Source of the DNA: an uncultured bacterium
Lineage (GTDB): Bacteria; Cyanobacteriota; Vampirovibrionia; Gastranaerophilales; Gastranaerophilaceae
DNA length: 64,000 nucleotides
Reading direction: 5' to 3'
NCBI GenBank assembly: GCA_949283255.1
Contig: CASDRS010000008.1
Span: 1-64,000, forward strand
This document shows, piece by piece, positions 17,101 through 25,000 of this stretch. The translations under genes were made by a program, and so were the position numbers. Under the pieces are notes generated by a model that saw only the letters and a program-made list of their open reading frames with translations, had not been told where the DNA came from and did not search any database. The first letter of the stretch is position 1; each line of letters begins with the position of its first letter.

Positions 17101-17612
17101 ATTTGAAGTCTGTTGTTACGAATGTTGTTCTTCGGGTTGTGCTGAATTTGAAAAATAAAAATTTCGCGCTCTATAAAGACAACTCTGAAGTGTTAACTAA
17201 TGTGATGTTTATTGATGGCAGTATCGATGATGATGCTAGTCTTATGACACATCCTCTTGAAAATGGTGCTGTTATAACTGATCATATGGTTTTTAACCCT
17301 CATAAAGGCTCATTGTCGGTGTTGGTTGAGGATGAGGATCAAAGTTCACTTTCGGAAATTAGTGAATATTTTCATAATGGAACTTTACTTACGATTAAGG
17401 CTAAAGGTGAAATTTTCCCAAATATGGTTATTTCAGCCAAGCCTTTCAAAGTAAATTCAAATTATTTTAATATGACACAATATTCCCTTTCTTTTTGTGA
17501 AGTGCAGTTAGCTGATACTCAGTATTTGAAATTGACAGAGGAACAAGTGAAGGAAATGAAAAACACTTCAACCTCAAAAATCGGTCAGAAAACTGCTGTT
17601 AAACAATTATAA
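17097..17612 (+). CDS. Baseplate/distal tail (Dit-like) protein
   Basis: The 171-residue product starts in an ATGA overlap with the tape measure, the usual position for the first baseplate protein. The VFNPHKGSLSVLVEDEDQSSLSEI segment and the EIFPNMVISAKPFKVN strand match the Dit-like N-terminal domain that forms the ring at the tube tip. The assignment rests on these motifs and gene order. Confidence 0.65.
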   Translation: MNLKSVVTNVVLRVVLNLKNKNFALYKDNSEVLTNVMFIDGSIDDDASLMTHPLENGAVITDHMVFNPHKGSLSVLVEDEDQSSLSEISEYFHNGTLLTIKAKGEIFPNMVISAKPFKVNSNYFNMTQYSLSFCEVQLADTQYLKLTEEQVKEMKNTSTSKIGQKTAVKQL

Positions 17613-17644
17613 TTACGGCTTTGTTTTGTATAAGGATTTTATTT

Positions 17645-17944
17645 ATGACTACTTATGTTATTGATTTGAAACAAATTCCTAACCAGGAATTTTTTATTAA
17701 TCTTTTGAATAAAGATATGACAATTAGGATTATTGATAGGGGCATTCCTCTCTTTTCTGTTTCTATTAACAATGAATATTTAGTTCAAAATGTGCCTTGT
17801 TTCGCAAATCAAGATGTTTTGCCATACCCGTATATGGTTGCTGAGATTGGTGGAAATTTCAGGTTTGTTTCTTCCGATGACGAGTATCCTAATTGGGAAA
17901 ACTTCGGTTCCACTTGTAACTTGATTTTTGTTACTGAAGAATAA
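17645..17944 (+). CDS. Baseplate plug protein (cyanophage Pam3 gp18-like)
   Basis: The 99-residue product begins at ATG 17645. Features of the Pam3-type plug family are the start MTTYVIDLKQIPNQEF, a central NVPCFANQDVLPYPYM stretch, then GGNFRFVSSDDEYPNWENFGSTCNLIF. The plug closes the tube at the baseplate. This family links the element to contractile cyanophages. Confidence 0.72.
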   Translation: MTTYVIDLKQIPNQEFFINLLNKDMTIRIIDRGIPLFSVSINNEYLVQNVPCFANQDVLPYPYMVAEIGGNFRFVSSDDEYPNWENFGSTCNLIFVTEE

Positions 17945-18003
17945 TCTTTTTTTGTTTTGTATAGTGGCATATTTACTTGTTTTTTATCTTTTTGAGGTGC
18001 TTC

Positions 18004-18858
18004 ATGAAAAGACGAATTTGTTATGTTGAGATTTCGACTCCATCCGGTGTAAAGCAGATTAAAAATATTGCGATTTCCGGTACTGTTAAACGCAGAATGG
18101 GTAGTGTTGCTGCTGAAGCTAAGGTCTCTATTGCAAATCTGGCAAAAGACGATATCGAATATCTTTCTACATATATGTCATCGTATGTTGAACCGGCGAA
18201 GCAGAAAAAGATAAGTATTTATGCCGGCTATGAGGATACAGGATATGGAATGATTTTTTCAGGCGATATAATACAAGCGATACCTGAAGGTCATACTGAT
18301 GTTTGGCTGAAAATTGACGCTAAAACAAATTATTTTAACAGACAAAATATAATAACTTATTCGACTACTTCTCCTGTTACTTCTTTTCAGATGGCGCAGA
18401 ATATAGCAAATGAATTAGATGTTCCGTTGTCGTGGAAAAGTAAATCGAAAAAACTTATTGATTCATTTAATTTTGCCGGTGCAAAAGCAAAACTTATAGA
18501 CGAATTAAATAAATATGGCGACTTTACCGCATTCCTTGATAATGGAATGTTGAAAGTTGTTGATAAGGATGAAGTGCCTAACAATCAATCAGGCTCAGGT
18601 AGTACGGAGGGGGACATAAAGCTTATAAATATACATTCAGGGCTTATAGGCTTTCCGATGTCAACAGAGTACGGGGCTAAATTTAAGGTTTTATTAGACC
18701 CGACTCTTAACCCTTCGGATTGGGTAAAACTTGAGTCCGAAAAATTTCCTGCAATTAATGATTATTACCAAATATATGACTTAACATTTGATTTTTCATC
18801 TTATGACCAAAATTTTTATTGCGAAATTCAGGGTAAAAATTATAAAAGGAATAAATAA
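18004..18858 (+). CDS. Baseplate hub protein
   Basis: The 284-residue product starts at ATG 18004 after TTGAGGTG. It has the gp27/gpD-like hub layout. An N-terminal beta domain with VKRRMGSVAAEAKVSIANLAKDDIEYL is followed by a central domain, a Gly/Ser-rich linker (NNQSGSGSTEG, about 197-207) and a C-terminal domain ending in NFYCEIQGKNYKR. The hub connects tube and spike. Its position between plug and spike supports this. Confidence 0.68.
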   Translation: MKRRICYVEISTPSGVKQIKNIAISGTVKRRMGSVAAEAKVSIANLAKDDIEYLSTYMSSYVEPAKQKKISIYAGYEDTGYGMIFSGDIIQAIPEGHTDVWLKIDAKTNYFNRQNIITYSTTSPVTSFQMAQNIANELDVPLSWKSKSKKLIDSFNFAGAKAKLIDELNKYGDFTAFLDNGMLKVVDKDEVPNNQSGSGSTEGDIKLINIHSGLIGFPMSTEYGAKFKVLLDPTLNPSDWVKLESEKFPAINDYYQIYDLTFDFSSYDQNFYCEIQGKNYKRNK

Positions 18859-18860
18859 TA

Positions 18861-19499
18861 ATGACTGATATAACACAAACTATTCCTGCACGTGAACCTG
18901 CAGATACAAATTCTTTGGAAGGGTTGTGCAGACTGATTAAGGATATTACTTTGATGGATATGGAAAAAGTTATCCCGGGAATTGTGCAATCTTATGACAG
19001 AAGTACTAATCGAGCAAATGTAAAACCTGCTATTACGGGTATTGCTTCTTTAGGTCAAAAAATATCCAAGCCTGTTCTTGTAAATATTCCTGTTCTAACT
19101 TTACAGGGTGGTGGAATTTTTTTGAGCTTCCCGTTAAAGGCAGGTGATAGGGGTTGGTTGCTTGCTTGCGATAGAGATATCTCGGTTTTTAAACAGAGTT
19201 TGGAAGAGTCTTCTCCTAACTCTTATCGAAAACATTGTTTTAATGATGCCTTTTTTATTCCCGACAAAATTAACAATATAACTGTTAGTGAAGATGATGC
19301 TTCTGCTTTTGTTATTTCTACTGTTGACGGCGGGACAAAATTTTCGATAAAAGAAAATGAAGTTAAAATTGTCGGTAATACTTCTATTGAAGGTTCTTTA
19401 ACTGTTTCTGGAGATGTAATCGGAAATGGGATAAGCTTGTCTGCGCATGTACATAGCGGAGTTCAAACAGGTTCAGGAAATACGGGGGTGCCTCAATGA
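18861..19499 (+). CDS. Baseplate spike protein (Gp138-like)
   Basis: The 212-residue product opens with an N-terminal OB-fold region matching the Gp138 family (IPGIVQSYDRSTNRANVKPAI, about 36-56, then FPLKAGDRGWLLACDRDIS). It ends in a short beta-helix-like repeat (TSIEGSLTVSGDVIGNG) and a histidine-containing SAHVHSGVQTGSGNTGVPQ tip, like metal-binding membrane-piercing spikes. It would form the central spike. The 3' end overlaps the next ATG by 4 nt. Confidence 0.78.
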   Translation: MTDITQTIPAREPADTNSLEGLCRLIKDITLMDMEKVIPGIVQSYDRSTNRANVKPAITGIASLGQKISKPVLVNIPVLTLQGGGIFLSFPLKAGDRGWLLACDRDISVFKQSLEESSPNSYRKHCFNDAFFIPDKINNITVSEDDASAFVISTVDGGTKFSIKENEVKIVGNTSIEGSLTVSGDVIGNGISLSAHVHSGVQTGSGNTGVPQ

Positions 19500-19840
19500 A
19501 GACAATAGCTACTGATGATAAAAATGATTTGTATATAGATGCAGGCGGTAATATAGCTATTTTAAATGATATTGATGCTCTTGCAAATATATCTAAAAAT
19601 GCTGTGTTAACAAATGCCGGGGAGTTGTCTTTTAACAAGCAAAAGGGAATTCCTTATATGGATACTATTTTTGCTGATGAAGCGAATATTGATATTTTTC
19701 AAGCTAGCATAATTCAGACGCTTGAAAGTCTAGATGGTGTAGAAAGAGTTTCTTCATTCTCTTATTCCGTAGATGGTGGAGTTTATTCTTATAAAGTTGA
19801 AGAAACAACAGAATTCGGAACGGTGGTTTTAAATGGCTAA
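19496..19840 (+). CDS. Baseplate wedge protein (gp25/W-like)
   Basis: The 114-residue product resembles the gp25-like wedge proteins that start sheath polymerisation at the baseplate. It has an N-terminal AGGNIAILNDIDALANISKNAVLTNAGEL region, followed by FNKQKGIPYMDTIF and a C-terminal GVERVSSFSYSVDGGVYSYKV strand pair. ATGA overlaps the preceding spike gene, and its own stop overlaps the next start by 8 nt. Confidence 0.75.
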   Translation: MKTIATDDKNDLYIDAGGNIAILNDIDALANISKNAVLTNAGELSFNKQKGIPYMDTIFADEANIDIFQASIIQTLESLDGVERVSSFSYSVDGGVYSYKVEETTEFGTVVLNG

Positions 19841-21029
19841 TTATAATTATATTACCAGTAGTGGTACTGTTGTGCCTGATACTGCTGATGTAAAAGAAAT
19901 TGTACAAAACGAGTATAAAGAAGCTTTGGGCGATGATATTTCATTGGAGGACAGTACTCCTCAAGGCAGGCTTATTGATATTGAGACTACAGCAAGGACT
20001 GCAGTGATTGAGAATAATGCTTTGGTGGCAAATCTTTTCAACGTAATGTTATCTTATGGTATTTTTCTTGATGCAATGTTGGCTAATTTCGGGATGTATA
20101 GAGAAGGTGCAACTGCAAGCCGGGTTGAAGTTATTTTAACAGGGCAAAAAGGTACTGTTATCCCTGCAGGATCGCAAGCTTCTACTTCTGCCGGTGTTAT
20201 TTTTTATTCTGAAAACGATTTAACTATAGGAGAAGACGGTACTGTTAATGGTGATTTTCTATCCTTAGATTTGGGTGAGATTGCTTGTGCAGCAGGCGAA
20301 TTGAATAAAATTGTTGATGGAACCTTCGGGTGGGAAACAATTTCAAACCCTGCCCCCGCGGATTTAGGAACAGATAAAGAAAGTGATGCGCATTTTAAAC
20401 AGAGATTTTTAAATTCAGGGTTGTTTACAGGAAAAGCTCTGCTTGAAAATTATTATAAAGTTATATTGGATACGGAAAATGTAAAAAGCGCTTTTGTATA
20501 TGATAATTATACAGATACGCAGGTAGAATATGATACTGTCACAATTTTACCACACTCTGTTTATTGTTGTGTAGATGGTGGTAATGATGAGGATATTGCT
20601 AATGCAATATTTTCTGTAAAATCAGTCGGATGCGGTTTTACAGGTACAACTTCTGTTCAGGTAAAAGATGATATTTTTGGAGTTTTGTATAATGTAAAGT
20701 TTAGCCGTCCCGAACTTGTTAAAATTTATGTTTCTATAACTGTGGATAAGGGAACTTCTGCGTCTACTGAACTTGAAAATACAATAAAGGAAGCTGTTCA
20801 AAAGTTTGCAAGTGGTGATATCTCAGGGTATGACGGATTAAATATAGGAGTCAATGTTTCTCCGTTTGAGATGGCGGCTGCTGTTAATACATATATCCCG
20901 GGAATTACTGTTAAAAATTTGCAGGTCGGTTATTCTGAAGATGAGCTCTCTGTCGAGGAATTAACTATCCATGTTTGCGAGCGTGCTGTTGTTTATAACG
21001 ATAATATTAAGGTGGTTATTAATGAGTAA
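19833..21029 (+). CDS. Baseplate J-like protein
   Basis: The 398-residue product matches the J/gp47 wedge family. Family features are the N-terminal DSTPQGRLIDIETTARTAVIENNALVANLFN, the central FKQRFLNSGLFTGKALLENYYKVILDTENVKSAFVYDN and a C-terminal VNVSPFEMAAAVNTYIPGI region. It forms the baseplate periphery that carries the fibres. It sits between gp25-like and DUF2612 genes in the canonical order, with overlapping starts and stops. Confidence 0.88.
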   Translation: MANYNYITSSGTVVPDTADVKEIVQNEYKEALGDDISLEDSTPQGRLIDIETTARTAVIENNALVANLFNVMLSYGIFLDAMLANFGMYREGATASRVEVILTGQKGTVIPAGSQASTSAGVIFYSENDLTIGEDGTVNGDFLSLDLGEIACAAGELNKIVDGTFGWETISNPAPADLGTDKESDAHFKQRFLNSGLFTGKALLENYYKVILDTENVKSAFVYDNYTDTQVEYDTVTILPHSVYCCVDGGNDEDIANAIFSVKSVGCGFTGTTSVQVKDDIFGVLYNVKFSRPELVKIYVSITVDKGTSASTELENTIKEAVQKFASGDISGYDGLNIGVNVSPFEMAAAVNTYIPGITVKNLQVGYSEDELSVEELTIHVCERAVVYNDNIKVVINE

Positions 21030-21624
21030 ATTTTTTGAATTTGCGAACGAAATTAATCTTGAAAGTCAAATTCTTTGGCAGTACGCAAATGCAGATAAAA
21101 TGAATAGTTTGCTTTACCAAAAACAAGATTGGTACAGTGAAAAACAGCAAGGCTTTTGGCAGAATTGGGCAAATGATGTTTTGAATATTTCAACCGCCAA
21201 TGATTACGGGCTCTCAATTTGGGGTAATTTACTTCAGGTTGCAAGAACTTATGACGTAAACGGTGAAATGATTACGCTTGATACAGAACAATATAGATTG
21301 CTTTTGAAGGGTAGATTACTTTATTTAAGGATGAACGGTAGCGCACCTGACATCAATGAATACCTTAATCTATTGTTTAAGGAAGATGGAAGGGCTTTTG
21401 TTCGGGATAATTTGGATATGTCAATGACTTATATATTGGAGTTTATCCCGACTGCTGAACAGCTTGTAGTATTGTTGAATACAGGAGTTTTACCTCGCCC
21501 AGCAGGGGTTGGGTATAAGATTTATGTGATTGTTCCTGATAAAGTTTTCGGATTTGCAGGCAGTAATCTTGTAGGGTTTGATCAAGTCCCGTTTTGGGAT
21601 GGTTTGGATTGGAAGAATAAGTAA
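21022..21624 (+). CDS. Baseplate protein, tail protein I-like (DUF2612)
   Basis: The 200-residue product starts at ATG 21022 after AAGGTGG; the upstream in-frame start lies deep in the J gene. It has the WGNLLQVARTY segment, a short helical LLLKGRLLYLRMNGSAPDINEYLNLLF core and the C-terminal FGFAGSNLVGFDQVPFWDG end typical of DUF2612 baseplate proteins. These proteins bridge the J protein and the tail fibre. Confidence 0.75.
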   Translation: MSKFFEFANEINLESQILWQYANADKMNSLLYQKQDWYSEKQQGFWQNWANDVLNISTANDYGLSIWGNLLQVARTYDVNGEMITLDTEQYRLLLKGRLLYLRMNGSAPDINEYLNLLFKEDGRAFVRDNLDMSMTYILEFIPTAEQLVVLLNTGVLPRPAGVGYKIYVIVPDKVFGFAGSNLVGFDQVPFWDGLDWKNK

Positions 21625-21637
21625 AAACGGAGGTTTT

Positions 21638-22861
21638 ATGAAATCAACTGAATTGATTAAGCCAACGGTGCTTGATGCGCCTTTGGCCTATCGTGGAGAT
21701 AAAAGTGTTATTCCAAATAAGGCTACTGGTTCTAATGGGGCTTCGATTGAGGAAGGCTTTCCTTCAATTACGTCTTTGCCCATATCTCAAGGGGGGCTGC
21801 CTCCCGAAAGAGCTGATTTTAACGGATTGTTTTATTTGTCTACTGATCAAAAAGTTTATCTGCAAAATGGTGGAGTTATAACTTTTAGCGAGGATGTTTC
21901 AAATGCTATTGGCGGATACCCGAAAGGCGCAGTACTTGATTATATTGACAGCTTTGGAAATTATTCTAAAGTGCTGAGTCTAATAGAGGATAATACTTAT
22001 AATTTTGTGACAAATCCAAACTATATTGATGACAGTCATTGGAAAATTCTTTTGTCGGAAAGTTTAATGCTAACTAGTAAAATTACAAACTGTATTCTTG
22101 AAGCTCCGAATGGAGTCGCAACGTACAGTGGAAGTACGGTTACATTAAAACAAGGGTTGAAAGTTTTAATACCTGATGGGCGTAATGCTGATGGAACATT
22201 AAAAAATATTGAATATACAATAAATGCAGATATATCAGGAGAATTAGCTGTGAGTAATCCAGCTATTCCAATGATAACGATTTTCAACACAGTAAGCGTA
22301 GAAGCTAGAAGTGCAGATAATATTTATTATGGTTTAGACATAAATAAACAGTCTATATTAGAAAATCATGACTGTATATATTACGCTACAGATACTAATT
22401 ATTGGTATTATTACGATACAGATACATCTCAAGTAAAAACAGCACCTTTTGTTCCTGTCGCTATTTATTATAAAACTACGGGTGAAAACATCACATCCCT
22501 AACACCTTTTAAAACTTTCAGAGCAGTTGATTATAACGATACCGAGTTTATGGCACATCAGGCATCTCCGAGTGGAAAGTATATTGATTTAAGTTTAAAG
22601 GCTAGTGATGACCCTGATGGATATATAGCTCCTGCTGATGGGTGGTTTGTTGTAAATAAGAATGGTAATGCGGGTCAATATTTATCAATGGCTGGTACAA
22701 CATCACAAGTTCAATATATGATATATTCGTCAAGCAACAATACGATTACGGCATTATCTGTACCTGTCTCCAAAGGTGAAAAAGCTATAATAGGCTATAC
22801 ATTAACGGGTACTACTAATAGATTTAGATTTATATACGCACAAGGAGCAACACATGACTAA
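21638..22861 (+). CDS. Tail fibre protein
   Basis: The 407-residue product starts at ATG 21638 after CGGAGG. The first ~150 residues have the conserved attachment region (GGLPPERADFNGLFYLSTDQKVYLQNGG, GGYPKGAVLDYI, DNTYNFVTNPNYIDDSHW). The rest is a beta-rich, low-similarity receptor-binding part. The fibre is short, so the host range determinant is compact. The last 8 bases overlap the next gene. Confidence 0.82.
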   Translation: MKSTELIKPTVLDAPLAYRGDKSVIPNKATGSNGASIEEGFPSITSLPISQGGLPPERADFNGLFYLSTDQKVYLQNGGVITFSEDVSNAIGGYPKGAVLDYIDSFGNYSKVLSLIEDNTYNFVTNPNYIDDSHWKILLSESLMLTSKITNCILEAPNGVATYSGSTVTLKQGLKVLIPDGRNADGTLKNIEYTINADISGELAVSNPAIPMITIFNTVSVEARSADNIYYGLDINKQSILENHDCIYYATDTNYWYYYDTDTSQVKTAPFVPVAIYYKTTGENITSLTPFKTFRAVDYNDTEFMAHQASPSGKYIDLSLKASDDPDGYIAPADGWFVVNKNGNAGQYLSMAGTTSQVQYMIYSSSNNTITALSVPVSKGEKAIIGYTLTGTTNRFRFIYAQGATHD

Positions 22862-23366
22862 TTATTACTTAGAAAAAAACGGAAAAATTATAACTTCAAA
22901 CACTGATAAAGCAGCAGTGGAAAACACTTTAATCTTTTGTCCTGACTTGCAGGGTACAGAAATTAAAGAAACTGAAAGACCAATTGTTCAGCTTGATGAT
23001 ACGAGTTTTGTATTTGGTGATACTGAAGAATATTTGCAAGAGCAAGTAGAAAAACGTCAAGCACTATTTAATCAAGAATTTTTCTTGACCTCTTTGGGGT
23101 ATATAAGACGTCAGGTAAATATGGCAACAGGTGAGAAAAAAGACTTTCTATCCGATTTGTTGCCGACTATCTCAATGGCAGTACAGCTCGGGCAGGCAGT
23201 TCCAATCATTACATACAAAACGCCTGATTTCACAAAAGAATTTACTTTGGAATATATGGAAAGTTTACAAGAAGTTAAAAACGTAACAACGGAATTTGTG
23301 CAAGAATGCGCTTTGCAAGTGTCAAAGGACTTCATGCCAACGCCGTTAGTTGTTGTGGAGGGTTAA
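22854..23366 (+). CDS. Tail-fibre-associated protein (assembly or accessory)
   Basis: The 170-residue product directly overlaps the fibre gene. It begins MTNYYLEKNGKIITS and carries a helical segment (EYLQEQVEKRQALFNQEFF) and a second helical half. This layout is common for small fibre accessory or chaperone proteins. I recognise no specific family, so the role is inferred from position. Confidence 0.55.
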   Translation: MTNYYLEKNGKIITSNTDKAAVENTLIFCPDLQGTEIKETERPIVQLDDTSFVFGDTEEYLQEQVEKRQALFNQEFFLTSLGYIRRQVNMATGEKKDFLSDLLPTISMAVQLGQAVPIITYKTPDFTKEFTLEYMESLQEVKNVTTEFVQECALQVSKDFMPTPLVVVEG

Positions 23367-23371
23367 TTTGT

Positions 23372-23593
23372 ATGAATAAAATCTTATTACTTTTAATTTG
23401 TTTATCTTTAGCTTTGCCTTGTTTGGCTGAAGTAAAGCAGAATGTTGAAAATGAAAATGGGTATGTTATTGCAAATTTTGAAAAGACTCCAACAGCAGAA
23501 GGGACGCAGATGATAAAAAATACAAAGTCTTGGTTTTGCATAAACATAATTATAAATGGGAAAGTTAAAGAAGATGAAAAACAAACTGATTGA
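23372..23593 (+). CDS. Small exported phage protein
   Basis: The 73-residue product starts at ATG 23372 after GGAGGG. Residues 1-19 (MNKILLLLICLSLALPCLA) form a clear signal peptide; the Cys could mark a lipoprotein-like site, but the spacing is not ideal. The mature part is ~54 residues, acidic then basic. It lies between fibre and lysis genes, so an envelope or spanin-like role is possible, without proof. It overlaps the next gene by 20 nt. Confidence 0.55.
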   Translation: MNKILLLLICLSLALPCLAEVKQNVENENGYVIANFEKTPTAEGTQMIKNTKSWFCINIIINGKVKEDEKQTD

Positions 23594-24110
23594 TGTGATA
23601 TTTCAGCCATTTCCTCAAGTGGGGCAGAGAATAAAAAAAGATGAAGACAAAAATATAATTTTGGATAGCAAAAGTGGTTATACTTTGTACGATGATAAAG
23701 AAAATTTCCCGAGTATATTTGAAAATATCTTTAATGTGCTTGTAATAACTGAAAAGTATCGTTTTATATTTGAAGTAAAAGGACATAATAAAATAGCAAA
23801 TGATCCTCGTTATCGATGGAATAATGCTGATATAAAAGGTGTTTTGAAGTACTTTTGCTCTCCTGATGACAGGCGAATAATTCTGCCAAGCGGGATTCAT
23901 GATTATATGCTTGAATTTAAGGCTGAAATATATGCGAAAATTAAATATGTTTGTACTCCTGATGAGTTTCGACGTTTGACTAGTGACATATTCATAATGC
24001 TTTGTGAAGAACAGGGGTTTTCGAAAATGAAATCAAAATTAATGGGAAATTTAGTTGATTGTTTTCAAAAGTATTTCCAAAAACGTAAGTGGAGGAGTCT
24101 TGATGGATAA
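23574..24110 (+). CDS. Phage protein of unknown function before the lysis genes
   Basis: This 178-residue soluble protein is taken from ATG 23574; ATG 23556 is also in frame. It has no recognised motif. The composition is mixed alpha/beta with many aromatic residues (IFEVKGHNKIANDPRYRWNN) and basic C-terminal helices (KYFQKRKWRSLDG). It overlaps the genes on both sides, so it is co-translated with the lysis region. Confidence 0.55.
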   Translation: MKNKLIDVIFQPFPQVGQRIKKDEDKNIILDSKSGYTLYDDKENFPSIFENIFNVLVITEKYRFIFEVKGHNKIANDPRYRWNNADIKGVLKYFCSPDDRRIILPSGIHDYMLEFKAEIYAKIKYVCTPDEFRRLTSDIFIMLCEEQGFSKMKSKLMGNLVDCFQKYFQKRKWRSLDG

Positions 24111-24366
24111 ATGGCTTTTTTACGGCCCTTGTGCCGCGTTTGTTATAACTTCACTAATCAATCTCAAGATATTTGCAAGAGCTGAAGATTTAAGTAAATT
24201 GAAGGCGGAGTTAATGGCATATACTTCTGAACATTTTGTAAACAGGGAAACCTATAGTGATAATCACAAAGCACTTCAAGATCAGATGTTGCAAATTCAT
24301 CAGGATGTGTCAGATGTGAAAAATATTCTTATAAGTATTGTAAACGCTCATAGTAGTAGGAATTAG
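24103..24366 (+). CDS. Holin-like small membrane protein
   Basis: The 87-residue product starts at ATG 24103 with GGAGG 8 nt upstream. One N-terminal hydrophobic segment (about 4-24) is followed by a charged helical tail (DLSKLKAELMAY, LQDQMLQIHQDVSDVKNIL). It lies just before an endolysin, so a holin or a holin partner is likely. Sequence alone does not separate these. Confidence 0.6.
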   Translation: MDKWLFYGPCAAFVITSLINLKIFARAEDLSKLKAELMAYTSEHFVNRETYSDNHKALQDQMLQIHQDVSDVKNILISIVNAHSSRN

Positions 24367-24370
24367 AGAA

Positions 24371-24787
24371 ATGCAGTTAACAAAAAATTTTACTTTAAAT
24401 GAAATGACATATTCATCAACTGCTGTGGCTAATGATATTGATAATCGACCTTCGGTGGCTGTTGTTGAAAATCTTAAAAGACTTTGTGTTAATGTTTTGC
24501 AGCCATTAAGAGAACATTATAACTGCCCTGTAATTATTTCAAGCGGGTATAGGTGTGTTGAGCTTAATAAAAAAGTCGGAGGAGCTCGTAATTCTCAGCA
24601 TCTGCTCGGCGAAGCTGCAGATTTCATTATCCCATCCAAAAATTTAAAAGATGTGTTTGAGTGGCTTAGATTAAATCTGGAATATGATCAGCTTTTATAT
24701 GAATACAATTCTAGATGCCGATGGATTCATGTTTCTTTTCACTCCGGACTAAATAGACGGCAATGTATAGATAACTATAAGGCATAA
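24371..24787 (+). CDS. Endolysin, M15-family D-Ala-D-Ala peptidase-like
   Basis: The 138-residue product matches peptidase M15A lysins that cut peptide cross-links in peptidoglycan. The zinc ligands are visible in SQHLLGEAADF (SxHxxGxAxD, about 76-86) and in the WIHVSFH segment (about 120). The N-terminal ISSGYRCVELNKKVGG stretch is also typical. There is no signal peptide, so release needs a holin. It is the last gene of the phage block. Confidence 0.88.
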   Translation: MQLTKNFTLNEMTYSSTAVANDIDNRPSVAVVENLKRLCVNVLQPLREHYNCPVIISSGYRCVELNKKVGGARNSQHLLGEAADFIIPSKNLKDVFEWLRLNLEYDQLLYEYNSRCRWIHVSFHSGLNRRQCIDNYKA

Positions 24788-24810
24788 AGAAAGAAGATTG
24801 TATAAATAAA

Positions 24811-24831
24811 AGAGCAGTTAAGTACTGCTCT
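24811..24831 (+). terminator. Hairpin after the endolysin gene
   Basis: An 8-bp perfect stem (24811-24818 with 24824-24831) closes a 5-base loop, but no T tract follows. It is a weak or factor-dependent terminator at the end of the phage operon. Confidence 0.45.
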
Positions 24832-24887
24832 GCATATAACTTTAGCTAGTTATGAATAAGTTAATGACATTTACCATTGCGTTTTAC

Positions 24888-24909
24888 TTTGTTAGGATAG
24901 CCTAACAAA
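24888..24909. repeat. Perfect inverted repeat at the right phage boundary
   Basis: A 9-bp perfect stem with a 4-base loop (24888-24896 with 24901-24909) lies between the phage block and the pilC promoter. It could be an operator, a terminator remnant or an old junction. I found no matching copy at the left edge. Confidence 0.45.
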
Positions 24910-24962
24910 TATATCTTACAATCTTTATTTAATTTTGTCAAGTAAAGCCTACTGTTATAAAT

Positions 24963-24991
24963 TTGTGTTTTCAGGAAATATGCTCTATAAT
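24963..24991 (+). promoter_or_regulatory. Promoter of pilC-like gene
   Basis: TTGTGT (24963-24968), a 17-bp spacer and TATAAT (24986-24991). Predicted transcription starts near 24998, 2-3 nt before ATG 25001. Confidence 0.6.
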
Positions 24992-25000
24992 GTAATGAGT

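Noticed and set aside
21638-22861. Diversity-generating retroelement target in the tail fibre
   Set aside because: No reverse transcriptase, template repeat or adenine-biased variable repeat was found near the fibre gene.
24811-24909. attR of a prophage
   Set aside because: I found no direct repeat of useful length shared with 2106-2470, and no integrase or tRNA target.
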